In this document: one piece after another, positions 8,825 through 17,536 of the stretch
Layout: the number at the start of each line of letters is the position of its first letter
Position numbering within the stretch: position 1 is the first letter of the stretch
NCBI GenBank assembly: GCA_965194655.1
Contig: OZ239148.1
Location: forward strand, 372,001 to 436,000
Direction: 5' to 3'
Length of the DNA: 64,000 bases
From: Hahnella lacustris
Lineage (GTDB): Bacteria; Pseudomonadota; Gammaproteobacteria; Burkholderiales; Burkholderiaceae_A
Program-made: the position numbers and the translations under genes
Notes under the pieces: generated by a model
What the model was told of the DNA's origin: nothing
What the model saw: only the letters and a program-made list of their open reading frames with translations
Databases searched by the model: none

Positions 8825-9865
8825 ATGCAGCTCGATTACCACTCTCTCGTCGTTGATCGGGTTATCCCGGAGACTTCTCAAGCCAGCACGCTGGCCTTTA
8901 AGATTCCTGAGGCTTTGAAGTCTGAGTTTCAGTTTCAGCCTGGACAGTTTCTGACGCTGCGAATCCCGAGAAAGGACTGTTTCTCTCCTCGCTGTTACTC
9001 CATCTCCAGCGGACCGAACGACTCCATCGCCGTCACCATCAAACGCGTTCCAGGCGGGTTCGGCTCCAACTGGCTGCTCGATCAGGTGAGGGCTGGAGAT
9101 CGTTTGGCGGTTCGTGCACCGTCCGGGCGTTTCACCGTGCGTGCGTCGGAGCGACCCTTGGTTTTCTTCGCAGGAGGCAGCGGCATCACGCCCATGATGT
9201 CGATTCTTCGGCACCAGAGCGAGTCAATGGCCCCGAGAAAGATGGCGCTGTTTTATGCCAACCAGTCTCGCGACCAAGTGATTTTTGGGGATTCGATTCG
9301 AGCGCTCGCTCAAGACCCTGGAGGCCCACTGGTGCTCACGGAATGGCTGGATGAAGAGCGAGGGTTTGCAGGAGTCCAAGACATACGAGGATTCGCAGAG
9401 GCTTGGAGGTCGGCTCACTTCATGGTGTGTGGGCCCACTCCCTTCATGAAGCTGGTCGTCGAGACGCTTGAAGAGATGGGCGTCTCTCCGGATGAGATTC
9501 AGACCGAGAGGTTTCAGTCACTCGTAGACGAACCGCTGGAGTCCACTCTCTCCCATCCGGTCGCTGAGATCTCATCGGATGAATGTGAATCGTCGTCCTT
9601 GACGGTTGAGGTCTCGGGTGAAACCCATCATCTGTTGGTTCGCTCCGATGAGACGCTGTTGTCCGCCATAGAGCGCGCGGGTGTGGTCGTACCCTATTCC
9701 TGCCGCGAGGGAAGCTGTGGGAGCTGTATGGGGAAGCTCCTCGAGGGTGAAGTGAAGATGGATGTGACGGATGCGCTCAGCGAGCGAGAGCTTGAGCGTG
9801 GGTACGTGCTCACCTGCCAGGCGAGGCCGCGCTCCGCTCAGCTGAGGCTCGATATCGATGCCTGA
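8825..9865 (+). CDS. kshB: 3-ketosteroid 9alpha-hydroxylase reductase KshB
   Basis: 346 residues in three domains: an FAD-binding barrel with RCYSISS and GGFGSNWLLD (about residues 50-80), an NAD-binding Rossmann domain starting FFAGGSGITPMMSIL, and a C-terminal plant-type [2Fe-2S] domain with C-x4-C-x2-C-x29-C (CREGSCGSCMG). Order, length and the FLTLRIP / VTIKR / SNWL / APSGRF words match mycobacterial KshB. It would pass electrons from NADH to KshA, encoded 43 kb away. The ATG at 8825 is the only good in-frame start matching the family length; its ribosome-binding site is weak. It overlaps the next gene by 8 bp. A paralogous phenylacetate/aromatic oxygenase reductase is the alternative. 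Confidence 0.85.
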   Translation: MQLDYHSLVVDRVIPETSQASTLAFKIPEALKSEFQFQPGQFLTLRIPRKDCFSPRCYSISSGPNDSIAVTIKRVPGGFGSNWLLDQVRAGDRLAVRAPSGRFTVRASERPLVFFAGGSGITPMMSILRHQSESMAPRKMALFYANQSRDQVIFGDSIRALAQDPGGPLVLTEWLDEERGFAGVQDIRGFAEAWRSAHFMVCGPTPFMKLVVETLEEMGVSPDEIQTERFQSLVDEPLESTLSHPVAEISSDECESSSLTVEVSGETHHLLVRSDETLLSAIERAGVVVPYSCREGSCGSCMGKLLEGEVKMDVTDALSERELERGYVLTCQARPRSAQLRLDIDA

Positions 9866-11444
9866 ATCCAGTTTGCCTTTAAGCGCTCCACCCGAGAGCA
9901 GCCTTGAGGCTCTGGTGCATTCGGCTGCCCGCTGGCCAGACCGTCTCGCCATGGTCGACCAGCAGGTGAATCTGAGCTTTGCTGAACTCTCGGGCCGAGT
10001 CGCAGCAGTCAGCGACGCTCTTCGGCAGGCCGGCCTGCGCCCCGGCATGGTGGTTGCAATCTGTGGACCAAACAGCTGGCAGTGGGTGGTGCAGGCCCTG
10101 GCCATTCAGGCGCTGGGATGCGTCTTGCTGCCTCTGAGCACTCGTCTGCGGGGGGCCGAGCTGCAGGACATGCTTCAACGGAGTCGCGCCACGACGGTCA
10201 TCAGTGTCGATCGATTCCTAGACTTCGGCTACGCAGATCTCTTCGCCTCCTTACAGTCCTCGCTCCCCTTTAGACTCTGGCGTTGGAATTGGCCCGGGGG
10301 AGAGCGCCTGGTGTCATCCCCGGACGAGATCTCCCTGACGCAAACTGCGCGTTGGCCTCACGGATTCGATGCTCAATCGCTGTCGACCTGCATCGCCGAC
10401 CTCATGTTTACCTCAGGCACCACGGGACGGCCGAAGGGGGTGCTCTCGAGTCATGCCCAAAATCTGAGGGCCTTTGGTGCGTGGACGGAAGTGGTGGGTC
10501 TGCGTGAGCACGATCGCTATCTGGTCGTGAATCCCTTCTTTCACGCCTTCGGCTATAAGGCCGGCTGGCTGTCTGCACTGGTTCGTGGGGCCTGCGTCTA
10601 TCCCGTTGGAGTCTTCGATGCCCGCTCCGCTCTGCACACCATCGAGCGCGAGCAGATCAGCTTCCTGCCCGGCCCACCCACACTCTTTCATGCTCTCCTC
10701 GAACATCCGGACCGACCGCTCACTGACCTCAGAAGTCTGCGGGTTGCAGTGACGGGGGCAGCCACCATTCCGCCCAGCCTGATTGGCCGAATGAGAGAGG
10801 AGCTTCACTTTCAGACGGTGACCACTGCCTACGGTCTGACCGAATGCAGCGGAGTGGCGACCGTCTGTGATCCGGGGGCCTCTGACGAGAAAATCTCTAC
10901 GACCAGTGGCTGTGCGCTTCCGGGGGTGGAAGTAGAATGTCATCGGCCGGACGGCTCTCGCTGCGGACCCAATGAGGTGGGTGAGATTGTGATTCGTGGC
11001 TTCAATGTCATGCAGGGCTACTTCGAGGATGCGGAATCGACCCGAGAGGCCATTGATGCCCAGGGCTGGTTGCACACAGGAGATGTGGGCGCTCTGGATG
11101 AAGAGGGGTATCTGAGGATCACGGATCGCCTCAAAGATATGTACATCAGTGGTGGATTCAACTGCTACCCCGCGGAGATCGAGCGGCTCATGCACGCCCA
11201 TCCTGAGGTGTCACAGGCGGCTGTGATCGGCGCGCCCGACGCGAGGCTCGGAGAGGTTGGAGTGGCCTTTGTGGTTAAGAAGCCGGGGAGCGCAATGACA
11301 CCGTCGACCTTTCAGGACTGGTGCAAGTCGGTGATGTCCAACTACAAGGTGCCTAAGCAGGTGCATTTTCTGGAGGCCCTCCCGCTCAATGCCGCCGGAA
11401 AGGTCCAGAAAGCCGATCTGCGCGCAAGAATCGCCTCCCGTTAG
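9858..11444 (+). CDS. fadD3: FadD3-like acyl-CoA synthetase (HIP-CoA ligase)
   Basis: A 528-residue ANL-superfamily ligase. The P-loop is FTSGTTGRPKGV (about residues 180-191), the acyl-binding region contains NPFFHAFGYKAG and PGPPTLFHALLEHP, then TAYGLTE, GWLHTGD, RLKDMYISGGFNCYPAE and the catalytic lysine in NAAGKVQK. The NPFFHxFGYKAG and PGPPT words and the overall match recall mycobacterial FadD3, which activates the propionate side chain of HIP (rings C and D) with ATP and CoA. Cotranscribed with kshB (8 bp overlap). Its stop codon overlaps predicted operator site F. The neighbouring ring C/D genes support the assignment. Confidence 0.8.
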   Translation: MPESSLPLSAPPESSLEALVHSAARWPDRLAMVDQQVNLSFAELSGRVAAVSDALRQAGLRPGMVVAICGPNSWQWVVQALAIQALGCVLLPLSTRLRGAELQDMLQRSRATTVISVDRFLDFGYADLFASLQSSLPFRLWRWNWPGGERLVSSPDEISLTQTARWPHGFDAQSLSTCIADLMFTSGTTGRPKGVLSSHAQNLRAFGAWTEVVGLREHDRYLVVNPFFHAFGYKAGWLSALVRGACVYPVGVFDARSALHTIEREQISFLPGPPTLFHALLEHPDRPLTDLRSLRVAVTGAATIPPSLIGRMREELHFQTVTTAYGLTECSGVATVCDPGASDEKISTTSGCALPGVEVECHRPDGSRCGPNEVGEIVIRGFNVMQGYFEDAESTREAIDAQGWLHTGDVGALDEEGYLRITDRLKDMYISGGFNCYPAEIERLMHAHPEVSQAAVIGAPDARLGEVGVAFVVKKPGSAMTPSTFQDWCKSVMSNYKVPKQVHFLEALPLNAAGKVQKADLRARIASR

Positions 11445-11457
11445 TCTCAAAGGACGA
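11442..11457. promoter_or_regulatory. Predicted operator, site F (upstream of the 11523 operon)
   Basis: TAGTC-N6-GACGA, read on the other strand as CATCGTCC...GACTA. It begins at the fadD3 stop codon and lies 66-81 bp before the SDR start. The outer bases TAGTC/GACGA are identical to site E at 46927, although the spacers differ. Confidence 0.6.
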
Positions 11458-11522
11458 TGTCCAGGGCGGTCCTCGAAGGCGACAACCTTATTCAATGCAA
11501 ACCATCTAAAAAGGAGACAACC

Positions 11523-12347
11523 ATGCGGTTCAAAGGGAAGGTGGCGCTGGTCACAGGCGCAGGACAGGGAATGGGCCAGGCCATTGCGATTCGATTGGCC
11601 CATGAGGGCGCCACCGTGGTCGCCGCCGATATTCGTGGAGAGGCTGCCCAAGCCACGGTGGCTCAGTGCGAGGGCACGGGTCACATGGGTGTTGCGTTGG
11701 ATGTGTCCAGCAGCGACGCCGTTCGTGCACTCTTTGCCGAGATCGATCAACGATTCCACGGCATTCACATTCTGGTGAACAACGCTGGCATCGGGTCTGC
11801 GCCGAATGACGGATTTCCAAAGCTCCTCGAGCGCCTCGGTCAGCGCGGTGCTCAAATGGCCAGGGGCGAAACGCCCACCGTGTTCCCCGATCTCATCGTA
11901 GATATGGAGGACGAGGGCTGGCACGGAGTGATGGGGGTCAATCTCCACGGGGCCTTTTACTGTCTTCGCGAGTCCGTGCGGCTGATGATCAAGGCGGGAA
12001 TCAAGGGCTCGCTCATCAACATCTCCAGCACCTCTGCCATGTCGGGTGAGGGGGGGCTGCATTACGTCACCTCAAAGGCCGCCCTCCATGGATTGTCTCG
12101 GGCGCTCGCCAGAGAGCTGGGCCCGCGAGGCATCCGGATCAACAACGTGGTGCCTGGACCGACCAACACGCCCATGATGCAGTCGGTGGGCGAGGACTGG
12201 ATTCGCTCCATGATTGCAGCGATCCCTCTGGGCCGAATGGCCGAGCCCGATGACATTGCTCAAGTCGTCGCATTCTTGGCGAGTGACGAGGCAGCGATGG
12301 TCACTGGCCAGGACGTGGTCGCCAACGGCGGCTCCTACTTTAAGTAA
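11523..12347 (+). CDS. Short-chain dehydrogenase, probable hydroxysteroid dehydrogenase
   Basis: A 274-residue classical SDR: TGAGQGMG cofactor motif (about residues 12-19), NNAGIG, serine in NISSTSAM, YVTSK catalytic pair and NVVPGP. It carries an unusual insertion of about 30 residues after NNAG (around residues 93-125) that could shape the substrate pocket. The start at 11523 follows a strong AAAAAGGAG. It is first in a four-gene operon with another SDR, a SnoaL-like protein and an Old Yellow Enzyme. A role in oxidising a ring hydroxyl (for example C7 or C12) before dehydration is reasonable but inferred. Confidence 0.7.
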   Translation: MRFKGKVALVTGAGQGMGQAIAIRLAHEGATVVAADIRGEAAQATVAQCEGTGHMGVALDVSSSDAVRALFAEIDQRFHGIHILVNNAGIGSAPNDGFPKLLERLGQRGAQMARGETPTVFPDLIVDMEDEGWHGVMGVNLHGAFYCLRESVRLMIKAGIKGSLINISSTSAMSGEGGLHYVTSKAALHGLSRALARELGPRGIRINNVVPGPTNTPMMQSVGEDWIRSMIAAIPLGRMAEPDDIAQVVAFLASDEAAMVTGQDVVANGGSYFK

Positions 12348-12358
12348 GCGGAGGACAC

Positions 12359-13135
12359 ATGACAGCATCTGATCAAAAGCAAGTCGCACTGGTCACTGGC
12401 GGCGGAAGCGGCATCGGCGAGGCGACAGCCCGCCTTTTGGCGTCCAGAGGCTCCACGGTTGTGATCTGCGGACGGAGAGCAGAACCCCTTGAAGTCGTTG
12501 CCTCCTCCATTCGGGCGCAAGGAGGACAGGTTGAGGTTTTGGTCCTGGATGTCTCCGATGAGAGGCAGATCACTGAGGGCATTCAAGGCGTGGTTGCCCG
12601 TCATGGCCAGATTGATCTGGTGGTCAACAATGCCATGGCGTACAGCTGGGGGGCCATTGAGGAGACCACCACTGAGGCGTGGCGCTCTAATTTCTTGACC
12701 ACCGTGGATGGAACCTTCTGGGCTTGCCGTGAGGCGGGTAAACACATGAAGGCTCGGGGCAAGGGGGCCATCGTGAATGTCTCCTCCATCTGCGGTCTAT
12801 TTGGCATGCCCTGGATGGCAGGCTACTCGGCAGCGAAGGCTGCCGTCTTGAATTTCACCAAGGCCGTGGCGTCCGAGTGGGGACCCGCAGGCATTCGATG
12901 CAACGCAGTCATTCCTGGTGTGGTCGATACCCCTGCAACCGCTGGCATGCTCTCCGACGAAAAGTCTCGCAAGAACACAGAGAAGCTGATTCCGCTCAGG
13001 CGCGTTGCGAGCGCGCATGAGGTGGCTACCCTGATTGCCTTTCTCGGTTCTGACGATGCTTCTTACATCACAGGCGCTTGCATTCCTGTGGATGGAGGGC
13101 GTTCGGCAGAGCTCTACACCGTTCTGGAAGGTTGA
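12359..13135 (+). CDS. Short-chain dehydrogenase/reductase
   Basis: 258 residues with TGGGSGIG, a variant NNAM in place of NNAG, the serine in NVSSICG, YSAAKAA and IPGVVDTP. Everything needed for an NAD(P)-dependent oxidoreductase is present. An AGGACAC-like purine run lies just before the ATG, 11 bp after the previous stop, so the two SDRs are cotranscribed. The FabG-like pattern does not identify the substrate. The context (BaiE-like protein, flavin reductase, predicted steroid operator upstream) suggests a hydroxysteroid or 3-hydroxyacyl-CoA dehydrogenase. Confidence 0.7.
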   Translation: MTASDQKQVALVTGGGSGIGEATARLLASRGSTVVICGRRAEPLEVVASSIRAQGGQVEVLVLDVSDERQITEGIQGVVARHGQIDLVVNNAMAYSWGAIEETTTEAWRSNFLTTVDGTFWACREAGKHMKARGKGAIVNVSSICGLFGMPWMAGYSAAKAAVLNFTKAVASEWGPAGIRCNAVIPGVVDTPATAGMLSDEKSRKNTEKLIPLRRVASAHEVATLIAFLGSDDASYITGACIPVDGGRSAELYTVLEG

Positions 13136-13140
13136 CTTCA

Positions 13141-13770
13141 ATGGACGCTTTGCTGGCCCGAGTGGATCGTCTCGAGTCGACGGAGGCCATTCGACAGTTG
13201 GTCGGTCGATACAGCCTCTCATTGGATATGCGAGACCTCGATGCGCACGTCAATCTGTTCGCGCCCGATATTCGGGTGGGACGAGAGAAGACGGGTCGTG
13301 CTCATTTGAAGGTCTGGGTCGACGACACCCTGAGGCATCAGTTCACCGGAACGTCTCACCACATTGGCCAGCACATCATTGAGTTTGAGGATGCAGACCA
13401 TGCACTGGGCGTGGTGTATTCCAAGAACGAACATGAGTGCGGAGGGGAGTGGGTGATCATGCAGATGCTCTATTGGGACCAGTACGAGCGCATGGATGGT
13501 CACTGGTATTTCCGTCGCCGACTTCCGTGCTATTGGTACGCCACCGATCTGAATAAGCCCCCGGTCGGTGAACTCAAGATGCGGTGGCCTGGTCGCGCTC
13601 CATATGCGGGCACATTCCATGATCTCTTTCCCTCTTGGAAAGCCTTCTGGTCAGGACCAGCTCTCTCCACCCTTGCTGACCTGCCGCAGGTTGCTGCGCC
13701 GGCGCCCCTCGATCAGTTCCTCAAGACCATGCGCGCAGGAGCGCCAGACCCCAAGATTCGTGTTCGCTAA
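13141..13770 (+). CDS. SnoaL/NTF2-fold protein, candidate hydroxysteroid dehydratase (BaiE/Hsh2-like)
   Basis: A 209-residue SnoaL_4-like protein. The N-terminal region EAIRQLVGRYSLSLD aligns by eye with the start of the bile acid 7alpha-dehydratase BaiE, keeping Tyr24 and Asp29 (Tyr30 and Asp35 in BaiE). His73/His74 in TSHHIGQH fall where BaiE has catalytic His83, and YERMDGHWYF matches the YEKIDGQWYI strand. It is about 40 residues longer than BaiE at the C-terminus. Proteobacterial bile-salt degraders use the related Hsh2 to remove the 7alpha-hydroxyl. Function is therefore a candidate, not proven; other SnoaL-like isomerases or hydrolases are possible. The start at 13141 lies 5 bp after the upstream stop. 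Confidence 0.6.
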   Translation: MDALLARVDRLESTEAIRQLVGRYSLSLDMRDLDAHVNLFAPDIRVGREKTGRAHLKVWVDDTLRHQFTGTSHHIGQHIIEFEDADHALGVVYSKNEHECGGEWVIMQMLYWDQYERMDGHWYFRRRLPCYWYATDLNKPPVGELKMRWPGRAPYAGTFHDLFPSWKAFWSGPALSTLADLPQVAAPAPLDQFLKTMRAGAPDPKIRVR

Positions 13771-13780
13771 AGGTGAGACC

Positions 13781-14833
13781 ATGCCGGATTTGTTGACCCC
13801 CGTTCAGATTGGTGCGTTCACGCTCCCCAACCGAGTGGTGATGGCTCCCATGACTCGTAATCGTGCACAGCTAGATGGCCAGGCGTCTGCACTGATGGCC
13901 CAATACTACGAGCAGCGAGGGCGGGCGGGCATGGTGGTGGTAGAGGGGACCACGCCTTCCCCTGACGGCTACTCTTACGTCCGTATGCCAGGGCTCTGGT
14001 CTGAACAGCATGCAGAGTCCTTTCGGCCGGTGGTGCAGGGGATCCACCGTAAGGGGGGCATTGCAGTGCTGCAACTGATGCACGGTGGGCGCGTAGCGTC
14101 GTCGTTTAACCGTGGCGTGGTGGGAGGGCGAACCCTCGCACCGTCAGCCGTTGCACTCGAGGGTGATATTTGGACGGATGCCGCCGGGATGAAGCCACAC
14201 GATGTGCCGGCTGAGATGACCCTGGCCGACATCGAAGAGAGCCTGCAGGCCTATTCGAAGGCCGCCCGATGGGCACGTGCCATTGGATTCGACGGCGTTG
14301 AATTGCATGGCACCTCCGGCTACTTGCCCTCCCAATTTCTCTCTGAGAACGTGAATCGACGCACGGATACCTATGGCGGCAGTTTGAAGAATCGAGCCCG
14401 TTACTTTGTCGAGTTGATGCAGGTGCTAGTTGAGGCGGTGGGTGCAGAGCGGGTTGGACTGCGGCTCTGTCCGGGCAATCCTTACAACGGGATCCAGGAC
14501 TCCGATCCTGCGGCTTCTTCGAGCCTGCTGATGAGAGAGGCTCATCAAAAGGGCCTCGCCTACCTGCACATCATGCGCTCACCTCTGCCTGACCTCGACG
14601 CGATAGGTCTGGCCAAGTCTTGCTTCACGGAAGCCTTGATTGTGAATGACAGTTATCAGCCCGACACTGCTCAGCAGGTGGTGGCGTCAGGCGTGGCCAG
14701 TGCCGTCTCGTTTGGTCGGCACTTCATTGGCAATCCAGACCTTGTCGCGCGCATTCGATCGGGCACTCCTCTGGCCAAGTTCGACCGCAAGACGCTCTAC
14801 ACGGCCGGGCCCGAGGGATACACGGATTACTAG
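13781..14833 (+). CDS. Old Yellow Enzyme family FMN-dependent enone reductase
   Basis: A 350-residue FMN barrel protein of the NemA/OYE family: LTPVQIGAFTLPNRVVMAPMTRNRA at the N-terminus, LQLMHGGRVA, NRRTDTYGGSLKNRARY and the C-terminal GRHFIGNPDLVARI. The substrate-anchoring HxxN pair of OYEs is His176 and Ser179 here (LHGTSGYL), an unusual Asn-to-Ser change that may alter ketone binding. An AGGTGAGACC ribosome-binding region precedes the ATG at 13781. It is last of the operon with two SDRs and the BaiE-like protein. Reducing a 4- or 6-ene conjugated to the 3-ketone, after loss of a 7-hydroxyl, would fit; this is inference. Confidence 0.75.
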   Translation: MPDLLTPVQIGAFTLPNRVVMAPMTRNRAQLDGQASALMAQYYEQRGRAGMVVVEGTTPSPDGYSYVRMPGLWSEQHAESFRPVVQGIHRKGGIAVLQLMHGGRVASSFNRGVVGGRTLAPSAVALEGDIWTDAAGMKPHDVPAEMTLADIEESLQAYSKAARWARAIGFDGVELHGTSGYLPSQFLSENVNRRTDTYGGSLKNRARYFVELMQVLVEAVGAERVGLRLCPGNPYNGIQDSDPAASSSLLMREAHQKGLAYLHIMRSPLPDLDAIGLAKSCFTEALIVNDSYQPDTAQQVVASGVASAVSFGRHFIGNPDLVARIRSGTPLAKFDRKTLYTAGPEGYTDY

Positions 14834-14843
14834 ACGCCGAGGG

Positions 14844-15617
14844 CTATTCGCCTTTCCATTCCGGGCGCCGCTTCTCGATGAAGGCCTGCATCCCCTCCTT
14901 CTGGTCTCGAGAAGCAAAGAGGACTTGGTTGGCCTTACGCTCCAGTGCAAGCGCGCCCTGCAGTGACAGGTCCGCCCCGAGCTGCATGACCTCCTTGAGC
15001 TGAAGCACGGCGAGCGGAGGCATGCCTGCAATGCGTGAGGCCATATCGAGCGCCCGGCTCGTCAATTCAGCGCTGGGCACCATCTCTGAGACCAGTCCTG
15101 AGCGTTCGGCCTGCTCGGCAGAAATGGGCTGGCCCGTGAGAAGCATCTGCATGGCTTTATGGCGGCCAACGGCACGAAGGAGGCGCTGGGTGCCCCCAAT
15201 GCCGGGCATGATGCCAATCTTGATCTCGGGTTGACCAAATTGGGCACGGTCGCTGGCCAGAATGATGTCGCAGTGCATAGCAAGCTCACAGCCGCCACCC
15301 AGCGCGAAACCATCGACCACCGCAATGACAGGCTTGGGGAAGTCTTGAATGGGCGCCCAGAGCAGCTCGGTATGACGCTGCCAGATCTCAATCGGCCCGC
15401 AGCCCGCAAGACTATGAATGTCGCCCCCCGCCGCAAAGTGTTCTCCCGCTCCTGTGAGGATCACCACCCGAGTCTCAACGTCCTGTGCGAGGCGAGAAAA
15501 TGACTCCGAGAGCGCCTCTTGGAGTGGCAGACTGAGGGCGTTCATCACCTCCGGGCGGTTCATGGTGAGGCGGGTGACACCGGGACAGGGACGGTCTTCT
15601 AGGAGCAGCGTGGTCAT
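14844..15617 (-). CDS. Enoyl-CoA hydratase/isomerase (crotonase fold)
   Basis: 257 residues. The oxyanion-hole stretch is FAAGGDIHSL and LGGGCELAMHCD, and the second glutamate is in GQPEIKIGIMPGIGGTQRL. Both glutamates of classical enoyl-CoA hydratases are therefore present, which argues for hydration rather than the hydrolase chemistry of EchA20. The C-terminal EGMQAFIEKRRPEWKG is family-typical. The start at 15617 places the start exactly as far from the palindrome at 15653-15668 as the divergent ligase start. An in-frame ATG at 15653 would run into that palindrome. It probably serves side-chain or ring C/D beta-oxidation. Confidence 0.75.
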   Translation of the reverse strand: MTTLLLEDRPCPGVTRLTMNRPEVMNALSLPLQEALSESFSRLAQDVETRVVILTGAGEHFAAGGDIHSLAGCGPIEIWQRHTELLWAPIQDFPKPVIAVVDGFALGGGCELAMHCDIILASDRAQFGQPEIKIGIMPGIGGTQRLLRAVGRHKAMQMLLTGQPISAEQAERSGLVSEMVPSAELTSRALDMASRIAGMPPLAVLQLKEVMQLGADLSLQGALALERKANQVLFASRDQKEGMQAFIEKRRPEWKGE

Positions 15618-15652
15618 GGCTATGAGGTTCGAAGGAAAGGGTTGACGACTCA

Positions 15653-15668
15653 TCGTCCGTCCGGACGA
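15653..15668. promoter_or_regulatory. Predicted operator, site B (ECH / CoA ligase divergent promoter)
   Basis: Perfect TCGTC-N6-GACGA with a GC-rich, nearly palindromic spacer (CGTCCG). It lies exactly midway between the two divergent starts, 36 bp from each (15617 and 15704). This close placement fits an operator overlapping both core promoters. Confidence 0.65.
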
Positions 15669-15703
15669 CGAGCGATTCCGTCAAGTTTAAGAGCATCTCT
15701 TCC

Positions 15704-17536
15704 ATGAACGACATCCGCGCGATTCCTGTCATTCCTGCTCGCGAAGAGACACAGGCCCGGCTCGATCGACGTGCTGCTGCGGCGGCGCAGTTTAAGCCTA
15801 AGGACTCCTACACCATTGGCGACCGTTGGTCTGCGACGTGTCGTCGCTGGCCTGAGCGGCCATTTTTGCTGTGGGGTGATCTTTGCTGGACCTATGAAGA
15901 GGCCGACGAGATCATCAATGCATACGCGCACGCACTTTCTGCACAAGGCGTAAAGGCTCGACAGACGGTTGCGCTCATGATGGAGAACCGGCCCGAGTTT
16001 TACTGGACCTGGTTGGCGCTCACCAAGCTGGGCGCACCTGCTGCCTTTATCAATGTGCATCTGACTGACAAGCCCCTTCAGCATGCCCTCAGTGAGACTC
16101 GCGCAACCCATTGGGTCTATGGCGATGAGTGCCTACACGCGACTAAGGGCATTGCGGGCGCAGATCATCTCGCTCGATTAAGGGTTGCAAACACCCATTG
16201 GGAATGTCAGGTCGCAGCCTTTCACCCCGATCCTGAGCTCTCGCTCTTGGCCGCCGCGCAACCAACCTCTGATGATTTTTTGGAGCAACGGTCAGATTTG
16301 GTGGGCGAGGATGTGGCCCTCTACATTTTTACTTCAGGCACCACCGGTCTGCCCAAGGCAGCATTGACCAGCCATATGCGCTGGCTGATGGCGGGGGCTG
16401 TGATGGAGTCTGTACTCCAGACTCAGCAGGACGATGTGTTCTATTGTTTTCTGCCGCTCTACCACGGCGCCGCCGCGATGGCGCTCACCTCCACTGCACT
16501 GATGTGCGGCTCCTCGATCGTTCTGCGCCGGAAATTTTCCGCCAGTCAGTTCTGGCCGGACGTACGGCGTTACGGTGTGACGAGTTGCCAGTACGTGGGA
16601 GAGATCATTCGATACCTTCTGGCCCAACCGCCTCGCGCCGATGATCGTCAGCATTCACTCGTGCGCCTCTCTGGTACCGGACTCAACCGGGAGACCTGGC
16701 TTCAGTTTCAGGGTCGCTTTGGGGTTCGAGACATCTTTGAGAGTTGGGGCTCCACAGAGGGGAACGTGAATAGCCTCAACCTTGACAATGTTCCGGGCTC
16801 TTGTGGGCGGGTCCCCTTTTGGGACAAAACCAATCTTCGGCTCATTCGGTATGACATTGAACGCGACGAACATGTGCGTGATGAGCATGGCCGATACGTG
16901 CTCTGCAAGCCCGGTGAAGTGGGTGAGGCGATCGGCTTTATCGTGGAGCATCCCGATGTGGGTGGAGGTCGCTTCGAAGGCTACACATCCGCCACTGAGA
17001 CTGAAAAGAAAATTCTCAAGGGCGTTTTGAGCGCGTCTGACAAATGGTTTCGCACGGGCGACCTGCTCCGTGAGGACGAGAATGGCTATCTCTTCTTTGT
17101 GGATCGTCTCGGAGACACCTTTCGGTGGAAGAGCGAGAACGTGTCCACGCTGGAGGTGGGCTCGGTGCTGGAGGAGTTCCCCGGCGTGCTTTTTCTCACA
17201 GTCTACGGAGTTGAGATCCCGGGCTTCGAGGGGAGAGCGGGTATGGTGGCCATACAAATGCAAGAGGGTGCGGTATTCGATCCCTCGGGGTTCTATGCCT
17301 TTGCCAAGTCAAGGCTGCCCAGATATGCGCTGCCCCAGTTTGTTCGTATCTCGCAATCTTTGGATATGACGGGCACCTATAAGCTGAGAAAGGTCGACTT
17401 ACAGCGTCAGTCATATGCGCAGTCACAGGTCTCTGACCCTCTCTGGGTCATTCAAGAAAACCAGTCGACTTACGCGCCACTGACGCCTGAATCGCTTGCG
17501 CAGGCGAGCTATCCTCGGCACCCGCTGGATCAATGA
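15704..17536 (+). CDS. FATP/FadD17-type steroid side-chain CoA ligase (candidate)
   Basis: A 610-residue ATP-dependent acyl-CoA ligase of the very-long-chain/FATP branch, the branch that holds mammalian bile acyl-CoA synthetase and mycobacterial FadD6/FadD17. The P-loop is IFTSGTTGLPKAAL (about residues 207-220). Branch-specific words are CQYVGEIIRYLL, ESWGSTEGN, FRTGDLL, DRLGDTFRWKSENVST and TGTYKLRKVDL. It is first gene of a five-gene operon with an acyl-CoA dehydrogenase pair and another ligase, so activation of a C24/C26 or C22 steroid acid is the likely role. The ribosome-binding site is weak. The next gene overlaps by 4 bp (ATGA). Confidence 0.75.
   Translation: MNDIRAIPVIPAREETQARLDRRAAAAAQFKPKDSYTIGDRWSATCRRWPERPFLLWGDLCWTYEEADEIINAYAHALSAQGVKARQTVALMMENRPEFYWTWLALTKLGAPAAFINVHLTDKPLQHALSETRATHWVYGDECLHATKGIAGADHLARLRVANTHWECQVAAFHPDPELSLLAAAQPTSDDFLEQRSDLVGEDVALYIFTSGTTGLPKAALTSHMRWLMAGAVMESVLQTQQDDVFYCFLPLYHGAAAMALTSTALMCGSSIVLRRKFSASQFWPDVRRYGVTSCQYVGEIIRYLLAQPPRADDRQHSLVRLSGTGLNRETWLQFQGRFGVRDIFESWGSTEGNVNSLNLDNVPGSCGRVPFWDKTNLRLIRYDIERDEHVRDEHGRYVLCKPGEVGEAIGFIVEHPDVGGGRFEGYTSATETEKKILKGVLSASDKWFRTGDLLREDENGYLFFVDRLGDTFRWKSENVSTLEVGSVLEEFPGVLFLTVYGVEIPGFEGRAGMVAIQMQEGAVFDPSGFYAFAKSRLPRYALPQFVRISQSLDMTGTYKLRKVDLQRQSYAQSQVSDPLWVIQENQSTYAPLTPESLAQASYPRHPLDQ

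Noticed and set aside
13141..13770. Ketosteroid Delta5-isomerase (KSI)
   Set aside because: The fold family is related, but the protein is 209 residues against about 125-130 for KSI, and the visible Tyr/Asp/His pattern fits BaiE-like dehydratases better.
11523..14833. Polyketide or fatty-acid synthase accessory genes (FabG plus SnoaL)
   Set aside because: No ACP, ketosynthase or acyltransferase is nearby, and the surroundings are steroid catabolic genes.
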